Origin: JANQIO01 sp965229625
GTDB lineage: Bacteria; Pseudomonadota; Gammaproteobacteria; Pseudomonadales; Halieaceae
Length of the DNA stretch: 64,000 nt
Reading direction: 5' to 3'
NCBI GenBank assembly: GCA_965229625.1
Contig: CBDDJJ010000001.1
Coordinates: forward strand, 1,116,001 to 1,180,000
The notes under the pieces are model-generated. The model had not been told where the DNA came from, made no database searches, and was given only the letters and a program-made list of their open reading frames with translations. The position numbers and the translations under genes were made by a program. Shown here in pieces: positions 17,121-26,054 of this stretch (position 1 is its first letter; each line of letters opens with the position of its first letter).

Positions 17121-17144
17121 GGGGCAGCGTGGCTGCCCCTTTTT
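17121..17144 (+). terminator. Intrinsic terminator-like hairpin between adaptor and pump genes
   Basis: An 8-bp GC-rich stem (GGGGCAGC, loop GTG, GCTGCCCC) is followed directly by TTTTT, the form of a Rho-independent terminator, only 19 bp after the adaptor stop. Placed inside an operon it probably reduces read-through into the pump gene or stabilises the upstream mRNA. Confidence 0.75.
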
Positions 17145-17172
17145 ATAAGCAAGGATCACAGAGGCTTACGCC

Positions 17173-20100
17173 ATGAATTTCTCACAGTTCTTCATCCAGC
17201 GCCCCATCTTCGCCAGCGTGATCTCCCTGCTGATCTTTATCGGCGGCGCACTGGCGGTCTGGCAGCTGCCCATTACCGAGTACCCCGAGGTCGTGCCGCC
17301 TACTGTCGTCGTGGCCGCCAGCTACCCCGGCGCCAACCCCAAGGTGATTGCGGAAACCGTCGCCTCCCCCCTGGAGCAGGAAATCAACGGCGTGGACAAC
17401 ATGCTGTACATGTCCTCCCAGGCTACCTCCGACGGCCGCATGACCCTGACCGTAACCTTCGCCATCGGCACTGACCCGGACGCGGCCCAGGTGATGGTGC
17501 AGAACCGGGTCGACCGTGCCCTGCCGCGCCTGCCCATTGAAGTGCAGCGCCTGGGCGTGGTCACCAACAAGTCCTCACCCGACCTGACCATGGTGGTGCA
17601 CCTCACCTCCCCCGACAACAGCCGTGACATGCTGTACCTGTCCAACTACGCTCACCTGCGGGTCAAGGACGAACTGGCCCGCATCAACGGTGTGGGTGAG
17701 GTGCGGCTGTTCGGCGCCGGTGAATTCAGCATGCGGGTGTGGCTGGACCCGGACAAGGTCGCTGCACTGGGCCTCAACCCCGGCGACATCGTTGCCGCCA
17801 TTCGCGAACAGAACCAGCAGGCCGCGGCCGGAAGCCTCGGCGCCCAGCCCGCCGGCAACGCCGACTTCCAGCTGCTGATCAACGTAAAAGGTCGCCTGGA
17901 GACCCCGGAGGAGTTTGGCGACATCATCATCAAGGTGGGCGACGACGGCCAGCTCTCCTATCTCAAGGACGTGGCTCGCATCGAGCTGGGCGCCGACAGC
18001 TATGCCCTGCGTTCACTGCTGGACAACCGTCCCGCCGTGGCACTGCCGATCTTCCAGGCGCCAGGCTCCAACGCCATCGAAGTGTCTGACCGGGTGCGTG
18101 CCACCATGGCCGAGCTGAAGGAATCCTTCCCGGTGGGCATGGATTACAGCATCGTCTACGACCCCACGGTGTTCGTGCGCAATTCCATTGATGCGGTCGT
18201 GCAGACCCTGTTTGAGGCGATGCTGCTGGTGGTACTGGTCGTGGTGCTGTTCTTACAGACCTGGCGCGCCTCCATCATTCCACTGGTGGCGGTGCCGGTC
18301 TCCCTGGTGGGCACCTTTGCCATCATGCAGCTGCTGGGCTTTTCGCTGAACGCCTTGTCGCTGTTCGGCCTGGTGCTGGCGATTGGCATCGTGGTGGATG
18401 ACGCCATCGTGGTGGTGGAAAACGTCGAGCGCAACATCGCCAACGGCCTGGCACCCAAACAAGCAACCCAACAGGCCATGCGCGAGGTGACCGGTCCGAT
18501 TATTGCCACCACCCTGGTACTGGCAGCGGTATTCGTTCCCACCGCGTTCATGTCTGGACTGACGGGCCAGTTCTACAAGCAGTTCGCGCTGACCATCACC
18601 ATCGCCACGGTGATCTCGTCGATCAATTCGCTGACCCTGAGCCCGGCCCTGTCAGCCCTGCTGCTGAAATCGCCGGACGCCAAACCCGATGCCCTTACGC
18701 GCGGCCTGGACTGGCTGTTCGGCCGCTGGCTGTTCCGGCCCTTCAACCGCGGCTTTGAGCGCAGCGCCAACGCCTACGACGGCACCATCCGCCGCCTGAC
18801 GCGCTTTAGCGCGGTGGTACTGCTGCTCTACGCCGGCCTCATGGGCCTGACCTGGCAGCAGTTCGCCACCACGCCCACCGGCTATGTACCCACCCAGGAC
18901 AAGCAGTACCTGGTGTCGTTTGCGCAGCTTCCGGATGCCTCCTCGCTGGACCGCACCGAGGCCGTGATTCGCGAGATGTCTGCCATCGCCATGGCGCAGC
19001 CCGGCGTGCAGTCAGCGGTGGCCTTTCCGGGCCTCAACATCAATGGCTTCACCAATAGCCCCAGCAGCGGCATTGTGTTTGTCACCCTCGACCCGTTCGA
19101 GGAGCGCAGCAGCGATGCGTTGTCGGCCAACGCCATTGCCGGCGCGCTGGGTGAACAGTTCGCGGGTATCGAAGAGGCATTTACCGCTATCTTCCCGCCA
19201 CCCCCGGTACAGGGCCTGGGCACCATCGGCGGCTTCAAGCTGCAGGTGCAGGACCGCAGCAGCCAGGGTTACGAGGCGCTGTATGCCGTGACCCAGGAGG
19301 TGATCAACCAGGCCTGGCAGGACCCTGCCCTGACCGGTGTGTTCTCCAGTTTCCAGGTGAAGGTACCGCAGCTCGATGTGCAGCTCGACCGCGCCAAGGC
19401 GCGCAGCCAGGGTGTCGGCATCGACAGCATTTTTGAAACCCTGCAGGCCTACCTGGGGTCCATCTACGTCAATGACTTCAACCTGTTCGGCCGCACCTAC
19501 CAGGTCAATGTGCAGGCGGAAGAGCGCTTCCGGCTGGAGGCCGAGCAGATCCGCCAGCTGCGGGTGCGCAACGAAGACGGCCGCATGATTCCACTGGGTT
19601 CGTTCATCGATGTGCGCGACACCGCCGGGCCCGACCGGGTGATGCACTACAACAGCTACTCGACCGCGGAAATCAATGCGGCGCCGGCACCGGGGTACAG
19701 CTCCGGGGAGGCCCGCGCTGCCATCGAGCGCATTCTCGATGAGAGCCTGCCCCTGGGCATGACCTACGAGTGGACGGAACTCACCTACCAGCAGATTCTC
19801 GCCGGCAATACCGCGGTCATCGTGTTCCCGCTCGTGGTGCTGCTGGTGTTCCTGGTGCTGGCGGCCCAGTACGAGAGCCTGCGTCTGCCCTTCTCGATCA
19901 TCCTGATTGTGCCCATGACACTGCTCTCAGCCATGACCGGGGTGATCATCAGCCAGGGTGACAACAACATCTTCACCCAGATCGGCTTCATTGTGCTGGT
20001 GGCGCTGGCCACCAAGAACGCCATCCTCATCGTGGAGTTCGCCCGCGAGTTGCAGAACGAGGGCCGCAGCGCCCTGGACGCCATACGCGAGGCGGGACGG

Positions 20101-20301
20101 CTGCGCCTGCGGCCGATCATGATGACCTCCATGGCCTTTATCATGGGCGTGCTGCCGATGGTGGTTTCCACCGGCGCCGGTGCGGAAATGCGCCAGGCCA
20201 TGGGCATCGCAGTATTTTCCGGCATGATTGGTGTCACCCTGTTCGGCCTGCTGTTGACGCCGGTGTTCTACTGGCTGCTGCAGCGCGGCCGGGATAGCTA
20301 A
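17173..20301 (+). CDS. RND multidrug efflux transporter, HAE1 family (MexF/AcrB-like)
   Basis: The 1042-residue inner-membrane proton/drug antiporter starts MNFSQFFIQRPIFASVISL and has 12 membrane helices with two large periplasmic loops. The proton-relay aspartate pair is in GIVVDDAIVVVENVERN near residue 405, and the matching lysine in ATKNAILIVEF near 940. Substrate-binding residues cannot be assigned to a specific drug. Length is normal. No outer-membrane channel gene (OprN/TolC type) follows, so the system must borrow one from elsewhere in the genome. Confidence 0.95.
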   Translation: MNFSQFFIQRPIFASVISLLIFIGGALAVWQLPITEYPEVVPPTVVVAASYPGANPKVIAETVASPLEQEINGVDNMLYMSSQATSDGRMTLTVTFAIGTDPDAAQVMVQNRVDRALPRLPIEVQRLGVVTNKSSPDLTMVVHLTSPDNSRDMLYLSNYAHLRVKDELARINGVGEVRLFGAGEFSMRVWLDPDKVAALGLNPGDIVAAIREQNQQAAAGSLGAQPAGNADFQLLINVKGRLETPEEFGDIIIKVGDDGQLSYLKDVARIELGADSYALRSLLDNRPAVALPIFQAPGSNAIEVSDRVRATMAELKESFPVGMDYSIVYDPTVFVRNSIDAVVQTLFEAMLLVVLVVVLFLQTWRASIIPLVAVPVSLVGTFAIMQLLGFSLNALSLFGLVLAIGIVVDDAIVVVENVERNIANGLAPKQATQQAMREVTGPIIATTLVLAAVFVPTAFMSGLTGQFYKQFALTITIATVISSINSLTLSPALSALLLKSPDAKPDALTRGLDWLFGRWLFRPFNRGFERSANAYDGTIRRLTRFSAVVLLLYAGLMGLTWQQFATTPTGYVPTQDKQYLVSFAQLPDASSLDRTEAVIREMSAIAMAQPGVQSAVAFPGLNINGFTNSPSSGIVFVTLDPFEERSSDALSANAIAGALGEQFAGIEEAFTAIFPPPPVQGLGTIGGFKLQVQDRSSQGYEALYAVTQEVINQAWQDPALTGVFSSFQVKVPQLDVQLDRAKARSQGVGIDSIFETLQAYLGSIYVNDFNLFGRTYQVNVQAEERFRLEAEQIRQLRVRNEDGRMIPLGSFIDVRDTAGPDRVMHYNSYSTAEINAAPAPGYSSGEARAAIERILDESLPLGMTYEWTELTYQQILAGNTAVIVFPLVVLLVFLVLAAQYESLRLPFSIILIVPMTLLSAMTGVIISQGDNNIFTQIGFIVLVALATKNAILIVEFARELQNEGRSALDAIREAGRLRLRPIMMTSMAFIMGVLPMVVSTGAGAEMRQAMGIAVFSGMIGVTLFGLLLTPVFYWLLQRGRDS

Positions 20302-20377
20302 TTCCGTGCCACCCGGGTCCGGACAACTGCCTGTTGAACTACACTGCGGTGAGGACAGGTGAGACAAGGACCCGGGC

Positions 20378-21343
20378 ATGACCTGGCTGCTCCTGATTGC
20401 GGGACTGACCACCCTGATCGTATCCGGCGCCCTGCTGGTGGATGGCGCCTCCAATATTGCACTCAGGCTACGGGTTCCACCGGCGGTCATCGGCCTGACC
20501 CTGGTGGCCTTCGGTACCAGCCTGCCGGAACTCGCGGTCAACGTGTCGGCCACCCGTGCCGGCTCCACTGATCTCTCGCTCGGCAACATTTTTGGCTCCA
20601 ATATCGCCAACCTGGGGCTGGTGCTGGGGGCCACGGTGGCGGTACGGGGCTTCCGGGTGGAGGGGCAGGTGATGCGCCGGGAGGTGCCGCTGCTGTTGCT
20701 GATCACCGGCATCGCCCTGGTGGTCTCACTGGACGGTGTCCTGCGCGGCGTGGCGCCCGAGGTGGATCGCGGTGACGCAGTCGTGATGCTGCTGTTGTTC
20801 CTGATGTTCATTTACATCAACCTCACCGACATTCTCGCCGGCCGCGGCGAAGACCCGCTGATCGCCCAGGCCAGTGGCCGCGCCCCATCTGAGGCCCATA
20901 CCCGTCACTTCCTGTACGTACTGGTCGGCATTCCCGGCCTGTGGCTGGGCGGTGAGCTGACCGTCAGCAACGCAGAGCAAATCGCCCTTGGCTTTGGCAT
21001 CTCCAAGGCGGTGGTAGGGCTGACCGTGCTGGCCATAGGCACCAGCCTGCCGGAACTGGTCACGTCGATTACCGCCGCCCTGCGCGGGGAATCCGACCTG
21101 GCCCTGGGCAACGTGATCGGCTCCAACCTGGTCAATACCCTGCTGATCCTGCCAATCAGCGCCATGATTACCCCGTTGCCCATCGGGCCGGGCCCGTTGA
21201 TCGACATCTGGACCTGCCTGTTGTTTACCGTAATCATGGGGATCTTCGCGTTCTCCGCCAGCCAGCGCTTCAGCCGCGTCGAGGGCTGGTTGTTGGTGCT
21301 CGGCTACGGGTTCTATATTTCCTGGCGCTACGCCGCGTTCTAG
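20378..21343 (+). CDS. Calcium/sodium antiporter, CaCA family (YrbG-like)
   Basis: The 321-residue membrane protein has the two inverted alpha-repeats of the Na+/Ca2+ exchanger family: VAFGTSLPELAVNVSA then GNIFGSNIANLGLVLG (about residues 45-85), and AIGTSLPELVTSITA then GNVIGSNLVNTLLIL (about 225-265). Ten membrane helices are expected. The physiological cation is uncertain. It follows the RND pump by 76 bp and could be independently transcribed. Confidence 0.92.
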   Translation: MTWLLLIAGLTTLIVSGALLVDGASNIALRLRVPPAVIGLTLVAFGTSLPELAVNVSATRAGSTDLSLGNIFGSNIANLGLVLGATVAVRGFRVEGQVMRREVPLLLLITGIALVVSLDGVLRGVAPEVDRGDAVVMLLLFLMFIYINLTDILAGRGEDPLIAQASGRAPSEAHTRHFLYVLVGIPGLWLGGELTVSNAEQIALGFGISKAVVGLTVLAIGTSLPELVTSITAALRGESDLALGNVIGSNLVNTLLILPISAMITPLPIGPGPLIDIWTCLLFTVIMGIFAFSASQRFSRVEGWLLVLGYGFYISWRYAAF

Positions 21344-21368
21344 ATACTTCATGCTGTAGAGAGGTTCT

Positions 21369-22139
21369 ATGGAATACCTGCTGGTCTGCGCCGCGGCCTG
21401 TATGGCCTCAGGTCTGACGCTGTTCTCCGGCTTCGGACTCGGCACTCTGCTGATGCCGGTTGTCGCCCTTTTCTTCCCGCTCGAAGTCGCCGTCGCCATC
21501 ACGGCGGTTGTGCACCTGGCCAACAACCTGTTCAAACTGGGGCTGGTGGGTCGCGAGGCCAATATCGGAGTGCTGCTGCGCTTTGGCCTGCCGGCGGTGC
21601 TGGCAGCCTTTGTCGGTGCTGTGCTGCTGGCCAACCTGAGCGATGCGGCGCCCCTGCATGAATACCAGGCACTGGGGCGTGAACTGGCCATCACCCCGAT
21701 CAAGCTGGTGGTGGGATTGCTGATCGTCGGCTTCGTGGCGCTGGAGCTGTGGCCACGCTTCGCCGCCATTGCCATCGACCCGAAGTACCTGCCCTTTGGC
21801 GGGCTGCTCAGTGGCTTTTTCGGCGGGCTGTCCGGCCACCAGGGTGCATTCCGCAGCATGTTCCTGATCAAGGCGGGACTGACCAAGCAGAGCTTTGTAG
21901 CCACCGGCGTGGTGATCGCGGTAATGGTGGACTGCGCTCGCCTGGGGCTGTACGGCATGCACCTGGGCACCCAGGCCGGCATCGACTGGTTACTGGTCGC
22001 CGCCGCCAGCCTGTCGGCATTCATGGGCGCTTACCTGGGCCGAAAATGGCTGGAGAAGATCACCCTGCAAACCGTACGCTATATCGTATCCGCCCTGCTG
22101 TTGGCGGTGGGCCTGGGCCTGGTGACGGGCCTCATGTAG
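21369..22139 (+). CDS. Sulfite exporter TauE/SafE family (TSUP) permease
   Basis: The 256-residue protein has about eight membrane helices and the TSUP pattern, with the repeat segments SGFGLGTLLMPVVALFFPLE near residue 17 and GGLLSGFFGGLSGHQGAFRS near 142. Members export sulfite, sulfoacetate or other small anions; the substrate here cannot be read from sequence. It is 25 bp after the antiporter gene and 21 bp before the small monooxygenase-like gene, so the three may be one operon. Confidence 0.85.
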   Translation: MEYLLVCAAACMASGLTLFSGFGLGTLLMPVVALFFPLEVAVAITAVVHLANNLFKLGLVGREANIGVLLRFGLPAVLAAFVGAVLLANLSDAAPLHEYQALGRELAITPIKLVVGLLIVGFVALELWPRFAAIAIDPKYLPFGGLLSGFFGGLSGHQGAFRSMFLIKAGLTKQSFVATGVVIAVMVDCARLGLYGMHLGTQAGIDWLLVAAASLSAFMGAYLGRKWLEKITLQTVRYIVSALLLAVGLGLVTGLM

Positions 22140-22160
22140 CTGGCGACAAGAGGAGACGAC

Positions 22161-22460
22161 ATGTACGCGGTAATTTTTCGGGCCAGGGCCGGCGAGCAGG
22201 ACGAACGCTACGGAGAGATGGTCAATCAGATGCGCGACCTGGCCTTTGCGCGCTACGGCTGCAGAGACTTTATTGCCGTCACAGAGGGCGACACCGAGAT
22301 CGCGATCTCCTACTGGGATGACGAAGAATCCATTCGCCGCTGGAAAAACGACCCGGAGCACAGCCTTGGGCAGCAGCTCGGCCGCGACGGCTGGTATCGC
22401 GGCTACCGGGTACAGGTGGTGGAGATACGCCGGGAGTATAGCTTCGGGGAGGACGCCTAG
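22161..22460 (+). CDS. Antibiotic biosynthesis monooxygenase (ABM)-like small protein
   Basis: The 99-residue protein has the ferredoxin-like dimeric alpha/beta-barrel pattern of the ABM family (MYAVIFRARAGEQDERY start, AISYWDDEESIRRWKNDPEH in the middle). Such proteins include quinol monooxygenases and heme-degrading enzymes, but many have no known activity. A strong AGGAGA ribosome site lies before the ATG. It is the last gene of the rightward run and meets the Lrp gene tail to tail. Confidence 0.8.
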   Translation: MYAVIFRARAGEQDERYGEMVNQMRDLAFARYGCRDFIAVTEGDTEIAISYWDDEESIRRWKNDPEHSLGQQLGRDGWYRGYRVQVVEIRREYSFGEDA

Positions 22461-22480
22461 CTGATTCCGGGGTATCCGGC

Positions 22481-22933
22481 TCAGCGATTGGCGTCCTTGA
22501 CCGACTCCATGACCACGTGGGTGGTGATGGTGCTGACCTGGGGCAGCGTGCCCAGGATATCGGTGTGGAAGGTTTTGTAGGCGGCCAGGTCGCGAGTCTC
22601 TACCCGCAGCAGGTATTCGAAGGCGCCGGTAATGTTGTGGCATTCCCGCACTTCCGGCGACTCGACGATGGAGCGCTCAAAGGCATGCTGGGACTCCGCG
22701 GTGTGGTTTGACAGCCCCACGGCAATATAGGCGGTAAAGCCAATACCCAGCGCAGCCCGGTCCAGCACAGCCCGATACCCGGTGATGACACCGCTGCGCT
22801 CCAGCTCCTGCACTCGCCGCAGGCAGGCCGACGGCGACAGCCCCACCCGGTCCGCCAGTTCGGCATTGGTAATGCGGCCGTCCGAGAGCAGCTCGTGCAA
22901 TATTCTGTTGTTTATCTTGTCGAGTTCAGCCAT
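22481..22933 (-). CDS. Lrp/AsnC-family transcriptional regulator
   Basis: The 150-residue protein has the Lrp layout: N-terminal winged helix (LDKINNRILHELLSDGRITN, then LADRVGLSPSACLRRVQEL, residues 4-45) and a C-terminal RAM/ligand-binding domain (ECHNITGAFEYLLRVETRDL near 95). The ATG at 22933 gives the family start; the longer open frame reaches into the divergent gene. It is divergent from the LysE exporter by 72 bp, so it probably controls that gene in response to an amino acid. Confidence 0.93.
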   Translation of the reverse strand: MAELDKINNRILHELLSDGRITNAELADRVGLSPSACLRRVQELERSGVITGYRAVLDRAALGIGFTAYIAVGLSNHTAESQHAFERSIVESPEVRECHNITGAFEYLLRVETRDLAAYKTFHTDILGTLPQVSTITTHVVMESVKDANR

Positions 22934-23005
22934 AGGTTGCGTATTCAGCCGATATACGCGCAATAAAGCAAGCACCTTCGGCGAGTATTCCCGGATACTG
23001 ACCGC

Positions 23006-23602
23006 ATGGACATCGAGATTCTTACCGGCCTGGCGGCCTTCTCCTTCGCCTCTTCCATCACCCCGGGGCCGAACAACCTCATGTTGATGGCCAGCGGCGC
23101 CAATTACGGTTTCCGGCGCACCCTGCCGCACCTGCTGGGCGTGGGCTTGGGCTTCGTGTTCATGGTGATGATGGTAGGCGTCGGCCTGGTAGGCATATTC
23201 AACGCCATCCCGGCCAGCTACACGGCGCTCAAGGTCATCAGCGTGCTGTACCTGTTGTACCTCGCGGCCCGCATTGCGACCGCGGCACCGCCCGCCGATG
23301 GCGAACGACAGCAGGGCCGCCCGTTTACCTTCTGGCAGGCAGCGGCCTTCCAGTGGGTCAATCCCAAGGCCTGGACCATGGCGCTCACGGCTGTGGCGGT
23401 CTACGCCCCCAGCCAGAGCCTGCTGGCGGTCGGTTTCGTGGCCCTGGTGTTCGGTGCTATCAATCTGCCCTGTGTCAGCGCCTGGACGGTGCTGGGCGAA
23501 ACCCTGCGTGGCGTGCTCTCTGAGCCGCGCAGCTTGCGGCTGTTCAACTGGATGATGGCACTGCTGTTGGTAGGCTCCCTGTACCCGGTGCTAATCAGCT
23601 AG
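23006..23602 (+). CDS. LysE-family amino-acid translocator
   Basis: The 198-residue inner-membrane protein has about six helices and the LysE/RhtB signature SSITPGPNNLMLMASGANYG at residues 16-35, plus the FQWVNPKAWTMAL motif near 115. Members export amino acids such as lysine, threonine or homoserine; the actual substrate is unknown. Divergence from an Lrp-type regulator supports amino-acid-responsive expression. The last 4 bp overlap the DsrE gene end to end. Confidence 0.92.
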   Translation: MDIEILTGLAAFSFASSITPGPNNLMLMASGANYGFRRTLPHLLGVGLGFVFMVMMVGVGLVGIFNAIPASYTALKVISVLYLLYLAARIATAAPPADGERQQGRPFTFWQAAAFQWVNPKAWTMALTAVAVYAPSQSLLAVGFVALVFGAINLPCVSAWTVLGETLRGVLSEPRSLRLFNWMMALLLVGSLYPVLIS

Positions 23603-24129
23603 AAGGGATTCAGTGTGTACCCTTCTTGCTGCAGCAAAGCATGGGAGGTCATGGCAGACAGCGACATCTTCACGCCGGGTAGCAGGTCGTCCACGCCCAC
23701 ATCATAGAAGGCCGCTGTCTGGCCGCACAGATGAATCTGCACTCCCTCGGCAAGCAGGGCCTCGATCAGCGGGGCATTGGGGTTCGGCTCACTGCGGGAA
23801 CTGGATTTCAGCAGGTCCCGATGCGCCGGCCCGTGCACCACGACCGCCAGCCGAATCTTCTCCGCGGGAAGCCCGGATGCCGTGTGCATATTGATGAAGC
23901 GCGCGGCGGTCTCCAGGGTTCTGTTGGGCTTGCCGCCCTGCCCCGCAACCCTGACATCGAACGCCACCTTGAACACGGTTTCAGCGGGAATAGGCAAGGC
24001 GCCGGGTACCGAGGCCACTGGCCCGTATGCCTCGATTGCGGGGCCTGTCGAGAACTGGTCAAGGCCGGCACTGACTGGCAGCGCCTGGATCAACAAGGCG
24101 CCGAGCAGCGCCGGGGCTATGACTTTCAT
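23599..24129 (-). CDS. Exported DsrE-family protein
   Basis: The 176-residue protein has a signal peptide (MKVIAPALLGALLIQALPVSA) and a DsrE/YchN-like sulfur-relay fold: NRTLETAARFINMHTASG, then LAVVVHGPAHRDLL and GVQIHLCGQTAAFYDV, with one cysteine near residue 137 that aligns with the active cysteine of DsrE proteins. Location outside the cytoplasm is unusual for sulfur-relay proteins but common for this exported subgroup. Function is unknown. It follows the small 24194 gene in the same direction. Confidence 0.8.
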   Translation of the reverse strand: MKVIAPALLGALLIQALPVSAGLDQFSTGPAIEAYGPVASVPGALPIPAETVFKVAFDVRVAGQGGKPNRTLETAARFINMHTASGLPAEKIRLAVVVHGPAHRDLLKSSSRSEPNPNAPLIEALLAEGVQIHLCGQTAAFYDVGVDDLLPGVKMSLSAMTSHALLQQEGYTLNPF

Positions 24130-24193
24130 GAAGTGTTTCCTGTTGGGAGTAGTAAACGCAGATCGCGATGCGGGGCTGCCCAGGGGCCGGCTG

Positions 24194-24484
24194 TCAGAAG
24201 CCGGCCACTGCCTCGATCACCTTGCCGTTGGCGTCCAGGTCAATCACGCAGCGATAGAGAGTTGCTGTATAGAGGCTGTCGACGATGATGCGGCTACCCT
24301 GCGGCGAAGAATAGATGCTGTAGCGAAGAAAATCGCCGGTCCCGAGCTGCCTGAGTACGCTGTCGTTGGATGCGCCCACGCCAAAGTTGCCGCACAAGAA
24401 CTTCACTTCCTTGCGCGCCTCGTTCACGACGAACCCGCCGGCACCCAGCGCCAGCAACACGACCAGGCCGAGCAGGAGCTTCAT
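24194..24484 (-). CDS. Small exported or membrane-anchored hypothetical protein
   Basis: A 96-residue protein with one hydrophobic N-terminal segment (MKLLLGLVVLLALGAGGFVV) that serves as signal or anchor. The rest has two cysteines (near residues 31 and 79) and no family I recognise. The ATG abuts the stop of the FAD oxidase gene with no gap, which supports a coupled, real gene. Confidence 0.6.
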   Translation of the reverse strand: MKLLLGLVVLLALGAGGFVVNEARKEVKFLCGNFGVGASNDSVLRQLGTGDFLRYSIYSSPQGSRIIVDSLYTATLYRCVIDLDANGKVIEAVAGF

Positions 24485-25975
24485 CTAGCCGGCGACCCGG
24501 GCCGGTGACACATTGGCGTTGAGGCGGAAGATATTGTCGGGGTCGTAGCGACGCTTCACCTCCACCATGCGCGCGAAGTTGCCCTGGTAGTTGCTGTCCC
24601 ACTGGCTGGCATTGTCATCGTCGGCCTCCACGGTGTAAAAACCCTGGGTGTAGGGCGCCAGCTTGCGCCAGTAGGCCTTGATCCACTGCTTGTGAGGGCC
24701 GGCCGCCTGGTCCGGCGTCCAGCCGACAGTGGCCATCATGTTGAACTCCGCGTAGCGATGCGGAAAGGCGGTGGCATCGGCAGCCACCCGGCTGATAGCG
24801 CCACCGGCCTGCTGGAAGATCATCATGGTGGAACGGCCGGCGCCGGGCTCCATGCCATCGACGATGTCGTCGATCAGGCCCGGGGTGAAGTTGGAGAGAA
24901 AGCCCCCCTTCATATACGTCGCGGTGGCACGCGGCGCGTCCCAGTCGCCGCTGCGCTGTATCACTTCGTAGTCGGTCATGGCGACCGTTTCCCGCACGGG
25001 CTTGCCAAGGCTGGCGTAGTGCTCAAACAGTTTACGCCCCTCGGATTCCTTGCCGCACCAGACGTTCTGGAAGAAAACGAAGCCCTGGTCGTTGCCGGGC
25101 GGAAAGCCGTAGATCAGGTCGATCTGCAATTCGTCCGGGGCATTGGGCGCAAACTCGGCGTAGAAGGCCAGCGCGTCCTTGAGCCTGGCGAAAGGGTAGA
25201 TGAAATTCCCCAGCAGCACCTCGCGTTTCATCGGGTGCAACTGGAATTCGAAACCGGTGACAACACCGAAGTTGCTGCCACCACCGCGTACGCCCCAGTA
25301 CAGGTCCGGGTACTCACCGGCGCTGGCGCGGCGCAGTTTGCCATCGGCGCTGACCACCTCCACTGCCTTGATATTGTCCAGGGTCAGGCCGTACTTGCGC
25401 CCCAGGCGGCCGAAGCCACCGCCAGTGGCGAGACCACCCACGCCGGTGTGAGACACAGTGCCGGCCGTGGTAACCAGGCCATGGGCCAGGGCCTCGTGGT
25501 CCATGGCACCGAGCAGGCTGCCGCCGGAGACATAGGCTACCCGCTGCGCCGGGTCGACGCGCACATGGCGAAACCGGGAGAGATCTATCTGCAGGCCTCC
25601 ATTCACGGTGCCCTTGCCGGAGGCACTGTGACCACCACATTTGATGGCGGTAGGCAGATGATGATCCTGTGCAAACTGCACGGCGCGCATTACATCCGCC
25701 ACACCGGAAGGTTGCACGATGAGCGCAGGGTGCTTGTTGATGGTGGGATTCAGTACCTGGCGGGCCTCTTCGTAGGCCGCATTGCCCGGCAGCAGCAATG
25801 GCCCGCGCAGCCCCGCGGCGAGGTCATCGACAGCGCTGGCGGCAATGGTCAGTTCCTTGCCCCCGGTTGTCGTTGCCATGACCTCGGCGCCTGCGGCACG
25901 TAGCCAGGGTGATACAGCCAGGGCACCACCAGCGAACAGCGCCGCCTGGCAGAACTTGCGTCGATGCATGGGCAA
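24485..25975 (-). CDS. Tat-exported FAD-linked oxidase, BBE type
   Basis: The 496-residue protein begins with MHRRKFCQAALFAGGALA, a twin-arginine-like signal in which only the second of the usual arginine pair is followed by KF. The PCMH FAD domain contains AIKCGGHSASGKGTVNGG near residue 112, whose histidine is the usual covalent FAD anchor, and GVGGLATGGGFGRLGRKYGL near 178. The C-terminal BBE segment YQGNFARMVEVKRRYDPDN carries the family Asn/Tyr. The second anchor, a cysteine before the GVGGL block, is absent (TVSHTGVGG), so FAD is probably bound by one bond. It probably oxidises an alcohol, sugar or secondary metabolite in the periplasm. Confidence 0.88.
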   Translation of the reverse strand: MPMHRRKFCQAALFAGGALAVSPWLRAAGAEVMATTTGGKELTIAASAVDDLAAGLRGPLLLPGNAAYEEARQVLNPTINKHPALIVQPSGVADVMRAVQFAQDHHLPTAIKCGGHSASGKGTVNGGLQIDLSRFRHVRVDPAQRVAYVSGGSLLGAMDHEALAHGLVTTAGTVSHTGVGGLATGGGFGRLGRKYGLTLDNIKAVEVVSADGKLRRASAGEYPDLYWGVRGGGSNFGVVTGFEFQLHPMKREVLLGNFIYPFARLKDALAFYAEFAPNAPDELQIDLIYGFPPGNDQGFVFFQNVWCGKESEGRKLFEHYASLGKPVRETVAMTDYEVIQRSGDWDAPRATATYMKGGFLSNFTPGLIDDIVDGMEPGAGRSTMMIFQQAGGAISRVAADATAFPHRYAEFNMMATVGWTPDQAAGPHKQWIKAYWRKLAPYTQGFYTVEADDDNASQWDSNYQGNFARMVEVKRRYDPDNIFRLNANVSPARVAG

Positions 25976-26054
25976 CTCCCGTTATAGTTTTTGTTTAGTG
26001 TATACCGCCTCAGACGACAGAGTGTAGGCCACGATAACCGGGCTTGCAGGTCGA

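Noticed and set aside
20726..22024. A 432-codon leftward frame opposite the antiporter and TSUP genes
   Set aside because: The translated product is low in conserved motifs and rich in Ser/Pro/Arg. The opposite strand encodes two well-supported transporters.
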